64,000 nt of DNA. Source: Stramonita haemastoma (lineage: Eukaryota; Mollusca; Gastropoda; Neogastropoda; Muricidae). This document shows positions 47,940 through 58,739 of this stretch, piece after piece. The number at the start of each line of letters is the position of its first letter. Positions within the stretch are counted from its first letter, which is position 1. Where the stretch lies: assembly GCA_030674155.1 (NCBI GenBank), contig CM060327.1, positions 16,436,802-16,500,801 on the forward strand. The letters are read 5' to 3'. The notes under the pieces are model-generated. The model saw nothing but the letters and a program-made list of their open reading frames with translations, was not told where the DNA came from and made no database searches. The position numbers and the translations under genes were made by a program.

Positions 47940-48354
47940 GATCGGTGTCAGTTTGCTCTTCCTTTGATCTCTTGCACTATTTTGTCCCTAGTTTAAAATC
48001 TAATTTTACTTTTTTGTGGCAAGGTTTTGTGTTTTTTTTTTAAGCTAGTTTTATTTTCTTACGCTATGCTAGTTTGGTTTTATTTCCTATTTTATCAGTT
48101 GGGCTGAAAGTTTAAAATTTTATTTCATCTATTTTAAAAAAAATAATTATTTCATTTATTTTAGTCTGTCTTATTCTAGTCTATTTATTCTACCTTTTAG
48201 CAAGGATCAGAGAATGCAATCAAAATTTTGGTGCCCAGTGATCGTCCAAAGGCAAATGACGGGGAAGTTCGATGGCAAAAACATCGTCTGACAAAGAACT
48301 TCGGTAAAAAAATAAAAAAAAGCATCTACAAGATTCGCAAACACGAAGAAATTC
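47940..48354. other. Candidate intron
   Basis: T-rich DNA in which TTTTATTT and TTCTA motifs recur; no exon signal. Confidence 0.4.
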
Positions 48355-48594
48355 GAGATGCAGAATATCCCCACTCCACGATCTCCAGGGATAGCAAAAC
48401 AACCCCATTATGAAACCTTTGGGGATAACAGAATATCCTCATTCGAAGAAGAACCATGGGATAGCAGAATATCCCAATTCTGAAAATTTTAGAGATCGAA
48501 GAATATCCTCATTCTGAGAAGTTTGGGGATAGCAGAATATCCCATTCGAAAAACCTTGGGGGTAAGCAGAATATCCCCATTCTGAGGTCTTACG
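48355..48594 (+). repeat. 30-34 bp minisatellite with hairpin units
   Basis: Seven or so units near GGGATAGCAGAATATCCCCA, TTCTGAAAACTTT. Each unit contains GGGATA and TATCCC separated by about six bases, so each could fold back. The last unit ends 60 bp before the candidate exon at 48662. Confidence 0.88.
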
Positions 48595-48661
48595 TAAAAA
48601 GACCATGGAAGCAAAGCTCTGTGAAGGCTTTGAGGAGGCATTTCCTTCCTTCATTCCCTAC

Positions 48662-48751
48662 CATCTATCCAACACAGGCCCAACCCAGCTAAAAACCAAT
48701 GTGGATCACATGGCGTTTGTGGCGAGAAGATCCGGGGTTCCTGGGGAGCTT
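48662..48751 (-). CDS. Candidate exon 1 of minus-strand gene, 90 bp
   Basis: The acceptor TTTGTTTGTCTTTTGTTATCAG is strongly pyrimidine-rich; the donor is GTAGGGAAT. It is open as 2 nt + 29 codons + 1 nt: APQEPRI, FSPQTPCDPHWFLAGLGL, CWID. G|TT joins to the 47871 exon as Val. The opening Ala-Pro resembles the 45915 exon. Upstream coding exons, if any, were not identified with matching phase. Confidence 0.42.
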
Positions 48752-48788
48752 CTGATAACAAAAGACAAACAAAAATGCAATAAATATG

Positions 48789-48961
48789 ACCGTAATATAA
48801 GGAGTTAAGTTAGAGTGAAGAGATGTGTGTGTGTGTGTGTGTTTTCTTTAATTTAACATCTTTTCACATTACGTGATATTAGACAAGAGTGTGAAAAGAC
48901 GTTAAATTAAAGAAAACACACACACCTGCTCTTACTCTTCCTTAAATCCTTATATTACGGT
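48789..48961. mobile_element. 173-bp palindromic foldback element
   Basis: Ends ACCGTAATATAAGGA and its inverse. The inner 36-bp arms (48833-48868 and 48890-48925) match with one mismatch through GTGTTTTCTTTAATTTAAC and CTTTTCACA around a 21-bp loop (48869-48889). The outer arms are more diverged but still pair (AAGGA..TTAAG..AGAGT). The element is almost all inverted repeat, as in a MITE or foldback element. No convincing target duplication; TATG occurs close to both ends. Confidence 0.85.
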
Positions 48962-49034
48962 TTTATGTCTGTACTGTGTTTCGTGTGCGTGTGTGTGTTG
49001 CGTGTGTGTGTATGTGTGTGTTGTGTAAAAGAGA

Positions 49035-49036
49035 GA

Positions 49037-49086
<50 letters not shown>

Positions 49087-49091
49087 AGAAG

Positions 49092-49145
<54 letters not shown>
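49035..49145. repeat. (GA)n joined to (GT)n
   Basis: GA with GG interruptions, GAAGTT, then pure GT to 49144. Confidence 0.95.
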
Positions 49146-49149
<4 letters not shown>

Positions 49150-49179
49150 CACGCAAACAACGAGTGTTGTGTGTGTTTT

Positions 49180-49452
49180 ATTATTTCTTTTATTTTGAGG
49201 ATAATGGAAAAGGTACTCGGTGCTTTTTTTTTCTTTTTTACATCTAGTCCCTGTGTGTGTATGTGGTTTGGAAATGTATCCATTCACACGGCCTACAATT
49301 GCTTACTCTTCCGGAAAGCGCATCAGCTTTTTAACGTGTGCGCAAAATGTTCTGTGTGCGTACGAACACGGGGCCTCGGTTTATAGTGTCATCCAAAAGG
49401 ACTTTTGGGTATAGAGTGGAGTCTTCACTGATTTTAACTCCAGGCAAAATGT
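49180..49452 (-). mobile_element. SINE-A, headless
   Basis: The 3' terminus lies next to the GT array. The body runs through AACGTGTGCGCAAAATGTTC, GTACGAACACGGGGCCTCGG, TCATCCAAAAGGACTTTTGG and GATTTTAACTCCAGG, and stops before the tRNA head. Confidence 0.87.
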
Positions 49453-49977
49453 TTACGTGTGTGTCTGCCTGTGAGCTTTCAGAATCCATGTCTATTTGAA
49501 CTAAATCTATTCAAGCAATTCGAAATATCCGAATATTTCAAAAAAAAAACATTGTTCATACTCACAATGATATTTTTTTAGAGTAGACGTCAAATTGCAG
49601 TGATGGCAGTCCACAGCTGCAAGAGGTTTTGATTTTTTTCATGAGGGGAAGTCGTCTTTTGGCTTTGTTTCGTGGTCTTCTGCTCCCCAGTTAACTGCCA
49701 GTCAAAAGTCACCGAAGGTAAGGTGGGGCTGGTTATTCAGCACGGTCTGTCACGTTCTGTTCTTCTCTATGTCGGCTTTCTGAGGCGTTCCTGTAAGCAT
49801 ACAGGTTTCCGATTGTCATGCTTGGCACTTGATTCGGATGGGTGAATAACGCTATGTATGCTGTTTGGTTTTCTCACGTCTTCTCCCTTCACAGTGCGCG
49901 CCTTACGTATGTGTGCGTGCGCGTGTATGTGCACGAGCTTTATGTGCATCCTGGTGTGTATGTGTGTGTGTGTTTGT

Positions 49978-50020
<43 letters not shown>

Positions 50021-50165
50021 CGCGATTGTGTGTACACGTGCACATGCGTGCGTACATAGCTGCATGTGGGCGCGCTCGCATTTGCATTTCTAAAAGCTTA
50101 CTTTCACCATGCGCTAAGTTATAATAAAAAATATATGAACCAAAATGGAGCAGTGTTATGCTCTA
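49453..50165. other. No firm gene; GT array
   Basis: (GT)n with CG end at 49958-50030. On the minus strand, the acceptor CTTTTGACTGGCAG (near 49690) precedes 34 open codons (LTGEQKTTKQSQKTTSPHEK onward) to a TGA. This could follow the 50908 exon in phase 0, but the acceptor is mediocre. Confidence 0.35.
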
Positions 50166-50167
50166 GT

Positions 50168-50360
50168 AATGGCTAGATGTAAAGAAGCACATGGGTGCGT
50201 ACTCTATCATCCTGGAAATAAAAGAATTGAATAAAAATAAAATGGACGGCCTGGGATTGAGCCCTGGTTCAAACCACCGCCACAGAACACCTTGTGCACC
50301 CGTCAAAACCAATGCTGCCTTTTGGAAGAGTAGGCCATTCATGCCAGTAAGACTGGATAA
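50168..50360 (+). mobile_element. Two SINE-A fragments in tandem
   Basis: 50168-50230 is the 3' terminus (GTACTCTATCATCCTGGAAA). 50281-50360 is an internal piece (CAGAACACCTTGTGCACC, GGAAGAGTAGGCCATT). The order is scrambled relative to an intact element. Confidence 0.75.
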
Positions 50361-50907
50361 AGATTTCAATTTAAGAACAACAAAAAAACACGCACACTGA
50401 GGTGTTTGGAAATCATACCCGATGTCGGAGTACGACTTATAGGTGGGCAGAAAACGGTCGCAAAAACGGTGGCATATGCAAAGATCTCACCAATTGTTAA
50501 CAGGAAAAAAATCTCGGATGTCGCATGTCTTACTTTTCAGATAAGCAACTGGCACACACGACAAACCGATCTTTCCTACAATATTCACTATGGCCCATAA
50601 CGTGGGTAGCCTAAAAAGGCTAATGGGTTGTGCCATAATTATTCACCTTGCTCAAGACATCATCTGAAGAGTTCAATGCAGTGCCCCGAATAACTCCTCA
50701 AGGAGTTAAGTCAAAGTCAGGTAACAGGAGAGGGAGCGCACAGAAATCTTCACCACCTTGATTATTTAGTCATTTTTTTGAGTCCGAAATAAAAAAAAAT
50801 CGATTTGCTTTTGGAAATATTTCAACATGTAAAAAAGATAAAGTGACAAATACGAATACTAAATAAATCAGGGTAAATTGATAATTAAAAATAACAGCAA
50901 AATTTAC
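50361..50907. other. No supported gene
   Basis: Single-copy-like. A short direct duplication AACTCCTCAAGGAGTTAAGT near 50692 is a small palindrome (CTCCT/AGGAG). Confidence 0.4.
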
Positions 50908-51060
50908 CTGTAGCCTCAGGTAAAAATGTCCAACGTAGACAACATGTAGTTTTGTTTCGCTTGCGGCTCCGAACTTGTTTCGGCCACCGTGGGATGAAGA
51001 GTGAAAAGTGTTGGCCAGTATTGCAATACTCTGCTCATCTCTTTGTGAGCGAATAGTCAT
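50908..51060 (-). CDS. Candidate first coding exon, 51 codons
   Basis: ATG at 51060 in an A-rich context (GTTAAAATGA), then MTIRSQRDEQSIAILANTF, GGRNKFGAASETKLHVVYVG and HFYLRLQ, ending exactly at CTACAG|GTAAATT (phase 0). The surrounding 150 bp is richer in CpG than its neighbourhood, as expected near a promoter. The product is not recognised. It lies upstream of, and in the same orientation as, the exon series at 45.8-48.75 kb. No exon of suitable phase connecting them was found, so they may be separate. Confidence 0.4.
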
Positions 51061-51122
51061 TTTAACGATGCATCATGGGACATCAACGCTGACGGCGAAA
51101 ACTTATCTCTTAAAAACTGAAG

Positions 51123-51125
<3 letters not shown>
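51061..51125 (-). promoter_or_regulatory. Possible core promoter for the 51060 exon
   Basis: CpG-containing sequence with TGTCCCATGATGCATC just upstream of the ATG. No TATA box. The assignment rests only on position and CpG density. Confidence 0.2.

Positions 51126-51206
<81 letters not shown>
51126..51206. repeat. (CT)n
   Basis: Pure CT ending 5 bp before a SINE-A head, the same arrangement as at 11746. Confidence 0.97.
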
Positions 51207-51209
<3 letters not shown>

Positions 51210-51210
51210 G

Positions 51211-51538
51211 TGGAAGGGATAGCCTAGTGGTCAGAACATTGCGCTCTCAATTTGACGACCCTGGTCTGATTCCAGTTCGAGGGGATTTTTCCCCTGGTGT
51301 GAACCTCAGTGCTGACTCCACTCCACTCAAAAGTCCTTGGATGAGACTATAAGCCGAGGCCACGTGTGCGAACACACGCAGAACATTTTGCGCACACGTT
51401 AAATCTTGTTCTGCTCCGCATAAGAGTAGGCCATTATGTGCCGGTGGGAACAGATGACAAGATTTACAAAACTGCATACACACGGGGACTGAATATAAAA
51501 AGCACATGAGTGCTTATTCAATTATCCTCGATGTAAAG

Positions 51539-51587
<49 letters not shown>

Positions 51588-51590
51588 ATC
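51211..51590 (+). mobile_element. SINE-A, full length, (AATC)n tail
   Basis: A box TAGCCTAGTGG at 51220-51230; the B box has decayed (GGTCTGATTCC). The body is complete to GTGCTTATTCAATTATCCTC. The tail is (AATC)n at about 51538-51590, against (AATCA)n in the 11746 copy. Confidence 0.92.
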
Positions 51591-51659
51591 AAACAATCAT
51601 TCAATCTATCTTTCCAGTTTCACTATAGCCATGTCATTTGGTGTTTTAGGTGAAATAGT

Positions 51660-52430
51660 CTATAGCTTTTTAAAAAGCAAATGTCCTGTTTCAATACAGC
51701 GATCTCTTTGCCTTTCCCGTAGCTCAGACCCATAAAGAAGCACAGATTTTATTTGGGAGTCAAACAACTTAAACAGGATAGGCGGGGAAATTTCACTCAG
51801 GGTCCACATACTTTTAAAGATTTATAATAATGACTCCCGCTTTACCTGTTGCTTTTGCTTTACTTAACGAATATGAAAAAGACGTAGGAATACTAAGCCA
51901 TATCCGCAGGTAGTCATATGCGGTTTTTTTCCTTGTATAACCATCTTTCTCGGCTGGCAATGTATCAACAATTTCTGAATACAACAATATTAGATTTTTC
52001 TAGATTACAGCCCTATATGTAAATATAGGGTTGTTTGGGTTATTATCTGGTGTGCCAGTTGTTGCATCCAATATTGTCACAGTGTGTCTTAACCAATCTT
52101 CATTTCTGTTTGAAGATATTGACTTCAAAGTAGACTAAAATGTTTTCGAGTTGTACAATGCTATTAAATCTCTTATTTACATTAATTATTGGGGTGATAG
52201 CAACGGGTCTGGGTTTTTTTTTAGGAACAGGACATGTATAATTATGATTTCATCCAGAGACTGGGTACACAACACGTTTTTCAAAGATAAAGAAGAATAT
52301 AAAACATTAAAAACATGACACAACTGCTCAGCACACGCCTTCAACAATCGTCCATCAGCACCATCCACACCTACACCTTTCATCACATGCAGTTTTTCAA
52401 ACGCACACAAAGTCGAGCGTGCATACACAT
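51660..52430 (-). pseudogene. CR1/Jockey-like LINE reverse transcriptase remnant
   Basis: On the minus strand, 52400-52240 reads GVDGADGR and LLKACAEQLCHVFNVLYSS, the conserved start of the reverse transcriptase fingers. A frameshift then leads to CPVPKKKPRPVAITPI (52240-52190), the usual next motif. Further on, 51830-51700 reads WTLSEISPPI and LFKLFDSQIKSVLLYGSEL, the thumb-region motif of the same class. The catalytic FADD-type box is missing. At least one frameshift and a large internal deletion make it dead. It is a different clade from the RTE element at 13-15.4 kb. Confidence 0.65.
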
Positions 52431-52479
52431 GCGCACGCGGATATATACCCCCTAGACAGAGGCGTGTGTCAAGATGTGA

Positions 52480-52764
52480 CAACATGCCAGTTTGAGTCCC
52501 GTCCTACCCCGACTTTTGCGTAGTAACAGAGCCCACGGTACCATGAGAGTGCCCTACTGAATGCATATTATATGCTTTACTAGCGTCTTTGATATGTGTG
52601 GCGCTTTTCTTGTGGCGACATCAGTCTTGAAGAGGTTAACCTGGCTTAATATAGTGTCTGTCCGAACGACAGTTGGTACAGTGTACGCAACAATTCAGAG
52701 TATTACATATAATATTATGATAATGTACACAATGGTGCACCACAGCACAGTGCAGGGTTGTCGC

Positions 52765-52837
<73 letters not shown>

Positions 52838-54082
52838 GACAAGCATGCACACATATGCGCCTGCCGATACGTACGTGTCATGAAGATGTGACAAAAAGCA
52901 GGTTCGAGTCCCGTCCTGCCTCGACTTTTGTGTAGTTACAGAACCCACGGCACCATGAGAGTACTCTACTGTACGCATACACACCTTACGAACATCTCTG
53001 ATATGGGTGGTCTTTTTCTTGTGGCGACACCTCAGTCTCGGAGACTTACCAGCTTACGCAACAATACGTAGTATTACCTTTATTACTGGAAACATAATAT
53101 GATGCATCACAGGTCAGTGTAGGATCCTCACCACTCAAACACGCAAAGAAATAAATTCACACCACACAATTGTGTACACTTACTGTGCACAAGTATGCGT
53201 CCTAGCATACACATGCCCAACAATAAGTCGTAATATGATATAATATATTATAAGAGGAAATGCCTGTTTACATCCCATACTACCTTCACTTTTACAGAGT
53301 AACAGAGAATCGCGCTACTCGTGTAGTGATGCTATAGTCCTACAGAGTACAGCCTGATTGCAATGCAAGTCTGTCAGAACGAAAGCCGGTACAGTGAAAT
53401 GCACATAGTATACTACGAGATATACAATACAATGCACCACAGGATACGTCAGGGTCGTCAACAGACGGACCCAGTAACGCCAACGAGTGTGCACGCTGAC
53501 ATAAACTATGCCTTGAACAAGGCGCTTATTGACGAAGTGTTGGATGAAGACTCGTTCCATTCCAACTTTTGAGAAATAATAAAGCCCACATCACCACTAG
53601 AGCGCTATACAGCATGCGTGCATTCATTGCTCATGTCTTTTAAATGGATGGGAAACCGTTGCTGTAGCGACACGATAGCTCTTGAAAAGAACAGCCGGGC
53701 GAGAAAACAGTAGCTATAAGGAAGCAAATGATGGAACAGGGTATGCAACAATACATTTTTCTACACCTAACATTTGCAACAAGGTATATGTGATATTCTA
53801 TCTCTCTCTACTATCCTCAGGAACACGGTACTGCCGACCAATTTAGGATGTGATACTTCACTTCTATTTTTCACCGTGAAGGTGAAGTGCATGTAAAGAA
53901 GTTGTTTTTGACTACCACCCAAGGAACAGAGCATCCCACAATTTACAAGTGTGTCCTAAAATAGAAGCACAACGCTGCGATTACCAACTTCAACCACATG
54001 GGAGATAATCTACTTACTACCCCATCACACAATATGATGCACCAAGGCATAGTGCAGGGTTATCGCCACACACACACACACA

Positions 54083-54115
<33 letters not shown>
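52480..54115 (+). repeat. Four units of a degenerate 300-500 bp tandem repeat
   Basis: Units share GATGTGACAA, GGTTCGAGTCCCGTCCTGCC, CGACTTTTGTGTAGT, AACAGAGCCCACGGTACCAT, CTTGTGGCGACA, TACGCAACAAT and ATGCACCACAGCACAGTGC, GGGTTGTCGCCAC. Unit ends lie near 52770, 53135, 53465 and 54070. Two units, the first and last, end directly in CA microsatellites (52771-52835, 54065-54113). The B-box-like GGTTCGAGTCC in unit 2 suggests a tRNA-derived origin. Confidence 0.75.
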
Positions 54116-54120
<5 letters not shown>

Positions 54121-54149
54121 GCTTGTTTGGTTGCCGTTTCATTTTGTTA

Positions 54150-54330
54150 CTTTATTTTTAATTTGTTTTTTTTCCTAGATAGATGGCTTGATGAACAAAA
54201 AGCAAACTTATTGCTTATTCAATGTATCATCTGAAAATAAAATTTCTGACTTTGACTTTGACTTTAACACACACACACACACTACACTACACACACACAC
54301 AAACAACCCCCCCCCCCCCCCCCCCCTACA
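54150..54330 (+). mobile_element. Retroelement 3' end with (TTTGAC)n tail, CA and C runs
   Basis: GATAGATGGCTTGATG, AAAAGCAAACTTATTGCTTA, TCAATGTATCATCTG and GACTTTGACTTTGACTTT match 28985-29120. CA (54268-54302) and a run of about 20 C (54306-54326) follow. Confidence 0.8.
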
Positions 54331-54572
54331 CACAATACATAGACACCCACCCACTCACAGTCATGTTCTTGTTTGTGAAAGTGAAACTAGGAGACCACCG
54401 GAAAAAAGCGGCTGCATCAGTAACACAGAGGACTGCCAGGCACGTTGGCTAAAGCAACAGTGCCAGCAGCCCGCTTCTCTGTATATTACATCCCTCTTTT
54501 ACCACTCTCACCTCCTTTTTCAGTCTCTCCTCCTTTTTGTACAGTTTCTGTTCCATCCTTCAAAAACAGATC
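54331..54572. other. No supported gene
   Basis: Short spacer with pyrimidine-rich DNA before a SINE-B copy. Confidence 0.5.
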
Positions 54573-54960
54573 AAGGTGGACCGGTGGTCTAGAGGTAACG
54601 CACCGTACCTGTCTAGAAAGCGAAAAGTCCGGGTTCGAAGTGTGCTGTGGTTTGAATCCCGTTCGGAGCTAACCCCACCCCCACCCCCCACCCCATCCAT
54701 TTGACCTTGAGTAGTGGTCTGGGTGCTAGTCTTTCGGATTAGACGATAATGATAGGTACCGTGTGTTACACCTTATTTAGCGTACGTAAAGAACCCATAT
54801 CAACAGGACAGTTATCCCTGGCAAAATTCTGTAGACAAAGTCACTCTGATAGGGAAACAAATATAGTTGCAAAACGATTTTCTCTATACATGAGCATAGT
54901 GAATGATTGGTATTTGTATGGGTACAATTCAGAGCAATGCAATACAATACAATACAACAC
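54573..54960 (+). mobile_element. SINE-B, 5' two-thirds
   Basis: GACCGGTGGTCTAGAGGTAA head, GGTTCGAAGTGTGCTGTGG and TTGAATCCCGTTCGG, TCTTTCGGATTAGACGATAA, GCGTACGTAAAGAACCC, CCCTGGCAAAATTCTGTAGA, GATAGGGAAACAAATATAG. It lacks the GCGCTCTCC block and ends in a different (AATAC)n stretch near 54940. Confidence 0.88.
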
Positions 54961-55019
54961 AACACAGTGCTATGCGACTCATTCACTTTTTCACTGCTCA
55001 TAAGAAACCCGCTTGAATG

Positions 55020-55308
55020 TAAAGGTAAATGTGCCCCATAACTTATGTGGTCGTAGGGGAGCGAGGCGTCAGAGACCTCAGCTTCTCTAGGGGCCAGCAT
55101 ATTGAGGGCGGCACCCATCTCCTCTCCCTCGCTGCTTTACCTTCCCTCAATCAGAAGAGGGAAGGTACTTATTTTCAGCTGGGTGAACTTGGGGACTGTA
55201 CTGAAGCCAAGGCGCACAGTCACCCATCCACTTGGTAATCACGCTCAATGTTACATAACATTGGTTTGGGGGTAACGAGTGCTCTGACCACTGAGCTATC
55301 TCGTCCCA
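55020..55308 (-). mobile_element. SINE-C, left member of an inverted pair
   Basis: Reverse complement: GGGACGAGATAGCTCAGTGG, TCAGAGCACTCG head, GTGATTACCAAGTGG, GCTTCAGTACAGTCCCC, AGGTAAAGCAGCGAGGGAGA, CCTAGAGAAGCTGAGGTCTC and TAAGTTATGGGGCACATTTA. Confidence 0.9.
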
Positions 55309-55496
55309 GAGACTAGAACATTGCCATTAATGGTCAGCTGTTGTTTGAGAGGCCTGTTGTTTTGGAACTGCCTGTAAACAGCCAGTCTCTTGTTCTCCAA
55401 CGATTTAAATGCTCTTCATCTTCCTCCTTTAATCAAGGGTGTATGCACAGTCCATAAACCGGATGGCACCACTTCCGCTCTTAAGCCATCAAACTC
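55309..55496. other. Spacer of the inverted SINE-C pair
   Basis: Unique-looking; no gene. Confidence 0.5.
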
Positions 55497-55561
55497 CTCT
55501 GGAGATAACATCAGCGCTTACTCCACTTTCCCCAAAAAGTCCTTCGGGTGAGACTTTAAAG
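55497..55561 (+). mobile_element. SINE-A internal piece
   Basis: GGAGATAACATCAGCGCTTA, CTCCACTTTCCCC and GTCCTTCGGGTGAGACTTTA match SINE-A. Cut off by the SINE-C copy that starts at 55563; the rest of SINE-A does not resume on the far side. Confidence 0.8.
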
Positions 55562-55562
55562 G

Positions 55563-55858
55563 GGACAAAATAACTCAGTGGTCAGGACAGTGGCTTTTCC
55601 CTAGCTAAAGTTAAGCAGTTTTTTTGCGTGGTTACAAAGTGGACGGGTAACAGTTTGTGTACCTTGGTTTCAGTACAGTTCCTCAGTTCAGCCATCTATC
55701 TGTAAAAAGGTACCTTCCCTCTTTAGGGTCAGGTAGGGTAAAGCAGCGAGGGAGAGGAGATGGCTGCCGCCCTCAATGTGCTGGCCCCTAGAGAAGCTGA
55801 GATCTCTGACGCTTAGCTCCCTTACGTCAACATAGTTTATGGGACACCTTATTGTTGT
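55563..55858 (+). mobile_element. SINE-C, right member of an inverted pair
   Basis: GACAAAATAACTCAGTGGTC head (A box slightly decayed), then GGTTTCAGTACAG, AGGTACCTTCCCTC, GGTAAAGCAGCGAGGGAGAG, CCCTAGAGAAGCTGAG and TTTATGGGACACC. Confidence 0.9.
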
Positions 55859-56689
55859 ATTTGTCGCTCCAATATTATTGCTGTTGTGAAGCGTTTTTCT
55901 AGCCAAACAGCCATGGCTCCATCCCGAATAAACACTTGTCTGACACATGCCACCACAGAACTCCTGCGAGACCCACAGTACACACTGAAAGAGAGGATTG
56001 CGTGTGACAGCATGTTTTTGCTAGGATAGCATGCCATATAGGCATATGACGCAACCAGTATGGTAAAGTTAAGATTTCTACCTTAATGGACATTGAAGGA
56101 TGTTTGCTATGCTTGGAAAATGGTCAAGAATGAAGAGACTACCAAACTCTGTTTAAAACAAACTTTGTAGTGACAAAACTGAAAGTCCTCTGGACGGAAA
56201 AGAACATCGCTATCACCTTCAAAATCAGATTGATGCGACCCCTGGTCATGAGTATATTTTGTACGCATGTGAAAAGTGGTTGATGATGTCTGTATTTGTT
56301 GTCTGTTGTACTTAAGTATTATTCGGTAGTTGCATTTTGTAGCTTTTATAGTAGATTAGTCATATGATTTCCATTTATTTGTCCACCCCTATAATAAAAA
56401 AAAAATGTGCCCTTCCCCTTCTCCAAACAAGAATCAAGACTCTTCCTGACACCCCTCTCCCTCCTTTATCCGTGTAATACAACAACATATGAAGAGACTT
56501 TCAATGAAATAGAATGTGAAAAAGGACAGTAACACGGCAGATATGTTATACTTAAGTCAAAGTTGTTCTTCGTTTGTTTTTCGTTCCTCAGCTAAAGCTT
56601 TGAGATTCTCTAGTGAGGAGATTTTGCGAATGTGACCATTTTTGTATACCATTAAAATAGCTGCATTCTCCCTTCGGAGATGATGTCTA
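55859..56689. other. No supported gene
   Basis: Unique-looking DNA with an AATAAAAAA-like run near 56395. No splice-bounded frame. Confidence 0.5.
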
Positions 56690-56965
56690 GACGCGACACC
56701 AGTATGCATGCATTTTTGTAGATGTTGTTGTCCGTTCCCACTGGCACACAATGGCCTACTCTTCAAAAAACCGAAATGAGTTAACCGTGTACGCAGGATA
56801 TTCTGCGTGTGTTTACACTCGGAACCGCGGAAGGATTTTTGGAGGAGTGGAGTCGGCCCTGATGTTAACTAAACGGGGAGAATCCCCTTGAACGGGCGTC
56901 TCGGTGATAGCCGAAATCTGGGATCGATCCAGGGTTGTCACATTGCGAGTGCAACGCTCTGTCGT
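56690..56965 (-). mobile_element. SINE-A, diverged
   Basis: From GCATGCATTTTTGTAGATGT through GTTCCCACTGGCACACAATG, the TTCTGCGTGTGTTTACACTC core and GGAGTGGAGTCGGCCCTGAT to a head region with GTCACATTGCGAGTGCAACG. The 3' terminus is missing. Confidence 0.85.
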
Positions 56966-57254
56966 GTTTGTGTTGCCTTTTATATACTTCCAAAACGGGA
57001 TCAGTTACCATATGCATGATGACATCGTCTGTACCCTAACCCCTATTCCGCTACAAAAACCCCTCAACTCCAAGTAAAAGTAACTGCTTCACACTTGTCA
57101 GGTGTCAGCAGCTCTTCCTGTCAGACCCTTGTTTTGTCGGTGCTGTGCATGCCTGGGGTCTCCTTGCTAAGTGTGGAGTGTGGTCTGCCCCTCCTCCCCC
57201 TATGCTGTAATGCTCCTCCTCCCCTGGTAATGGTCAGGGCTTCAGATGTCAGAG

Positions 57255-57525
57255 AAACCTGACCTGTACAGTACTGTATTGTACTACACTGCACTACACT
57301 GTACTGTATTGTACTGTACTGTACTGTACTGCACTGTACTCTATTGTACTGTACTGTACTGTACTACACTGTACTGTACTGTACTGTACTGTAATGTAAT
57401 GTATTGTACTACACTACACTATACTGTACTGTACTATCCTGTCCTGTACTGTACTGCACTGTACTCTATTGTACTGCACTGCACTGCACTGCACTGTACT
57501 GTACTGTATTGTATTGCCTCTTCAC
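57255..57525. repeat. (GTACT)n/(GCACT)n pentanucleotide array
   Basis: Mosaic of TGTACTG, GCACT, ACACT and TATTG pentamers about 270 bp long. The plus frame (57246-57935) is a Tyr/Cys/Leu repeat that runs on into CA and is not a gene. Confidence 0.92.
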
Positions 57526-57619
57526 GTACATGTAGTACATACTTAACTTACATAATTAAACACATAAGTAAGCATGCACGCACACGTGCAGGTATGCTTA
57601 CACATGAGCAAAAAGGATT

Positions 57620-57838
<219 letters not shown>

Positions 57839-58025
57839 GAGGTTGTACTTCAAAACAAGGCTTTATCGCAACTTCAAAAAGAAAATCAGAATTATATATC
57901 TACACTCTTTGACAAACATCGCATCAGGACGTTAGACTTGTTTTTTTTCTAAAGCAAGCATCCTGCAAGGAATGAAAGGGGAGGGAGTGGGGAGGGAGTA
58001 CCTAACTCCCTTCTCTCTCTCTCTA

Positions 58026-58092
58026 TTTTACATACGGGGACTGATGTAAAAACTCACATGAGTGATTATTCCATCATCCTCGATATAAAGAA
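58026..58092 (+). mobile_element. SINE-A 3' terminus
   Basis: ACATACGGGGACTGATGTAA and GTGATTATTCCATCATCCTC, GATATAAAG. Only the last 65 bp survive. Confidence 0.82.
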
Positions 58093-58388
58093 CAAATTAC
58101 TAAAAATAGATAAAAGTAAGATAAATGAAGAGAATAAATAAAAAAAAAATCGATAAAGAAAAAACAAAATAGCAACATAAAAGAAGAATGAATAAAAGAT
58201 ACATATATAATAAGATAAAAAAAAAAAATAAATATTTCAATAAATTAATAGCCTTGCTTTCCGGGTCTTTTTGTAAGCACAGCTGACAGTAGTGGTCCAA
58301 AAGTACACAAGTGGGGGTGGGAGAAAGTGTGGGCGGAAAATACTATTATCTTTAAAACAAACCAAGACATTCAGACAACCTTAGCTAC

Positions 58389-58489
<101 letters not shown>

Positions 58490-58739
58490 TTTAAAAGTGT
58501 TTCAAAACAGGGTCAGTAATCCCTCTACACTGTAACATTGTCTGGGTCCGAAATTACTACTTGGGACAGCAGAAATGACAGCCCTTTAGAGATGCTATGT
58601 CTGCTGTCTTTCCTGTCGTGTCCTTGTGGTGTCACTGATGTTTTAGTGGATTCCAGACTACTTTGACAGGTGTAGGCGCTTGTTTACTACCGTTCTTATT
58701 CAGTTTTGCTGGTGCACATGTGTCAATGGTTGCAATCAC

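Noticed and set aside
48228..48654. Small frames on both strands with repeated GYSA/CYP-like words
   Set aside because: Come from the 30-34 bp hairpin minisatellite and do not keep a constant frame.
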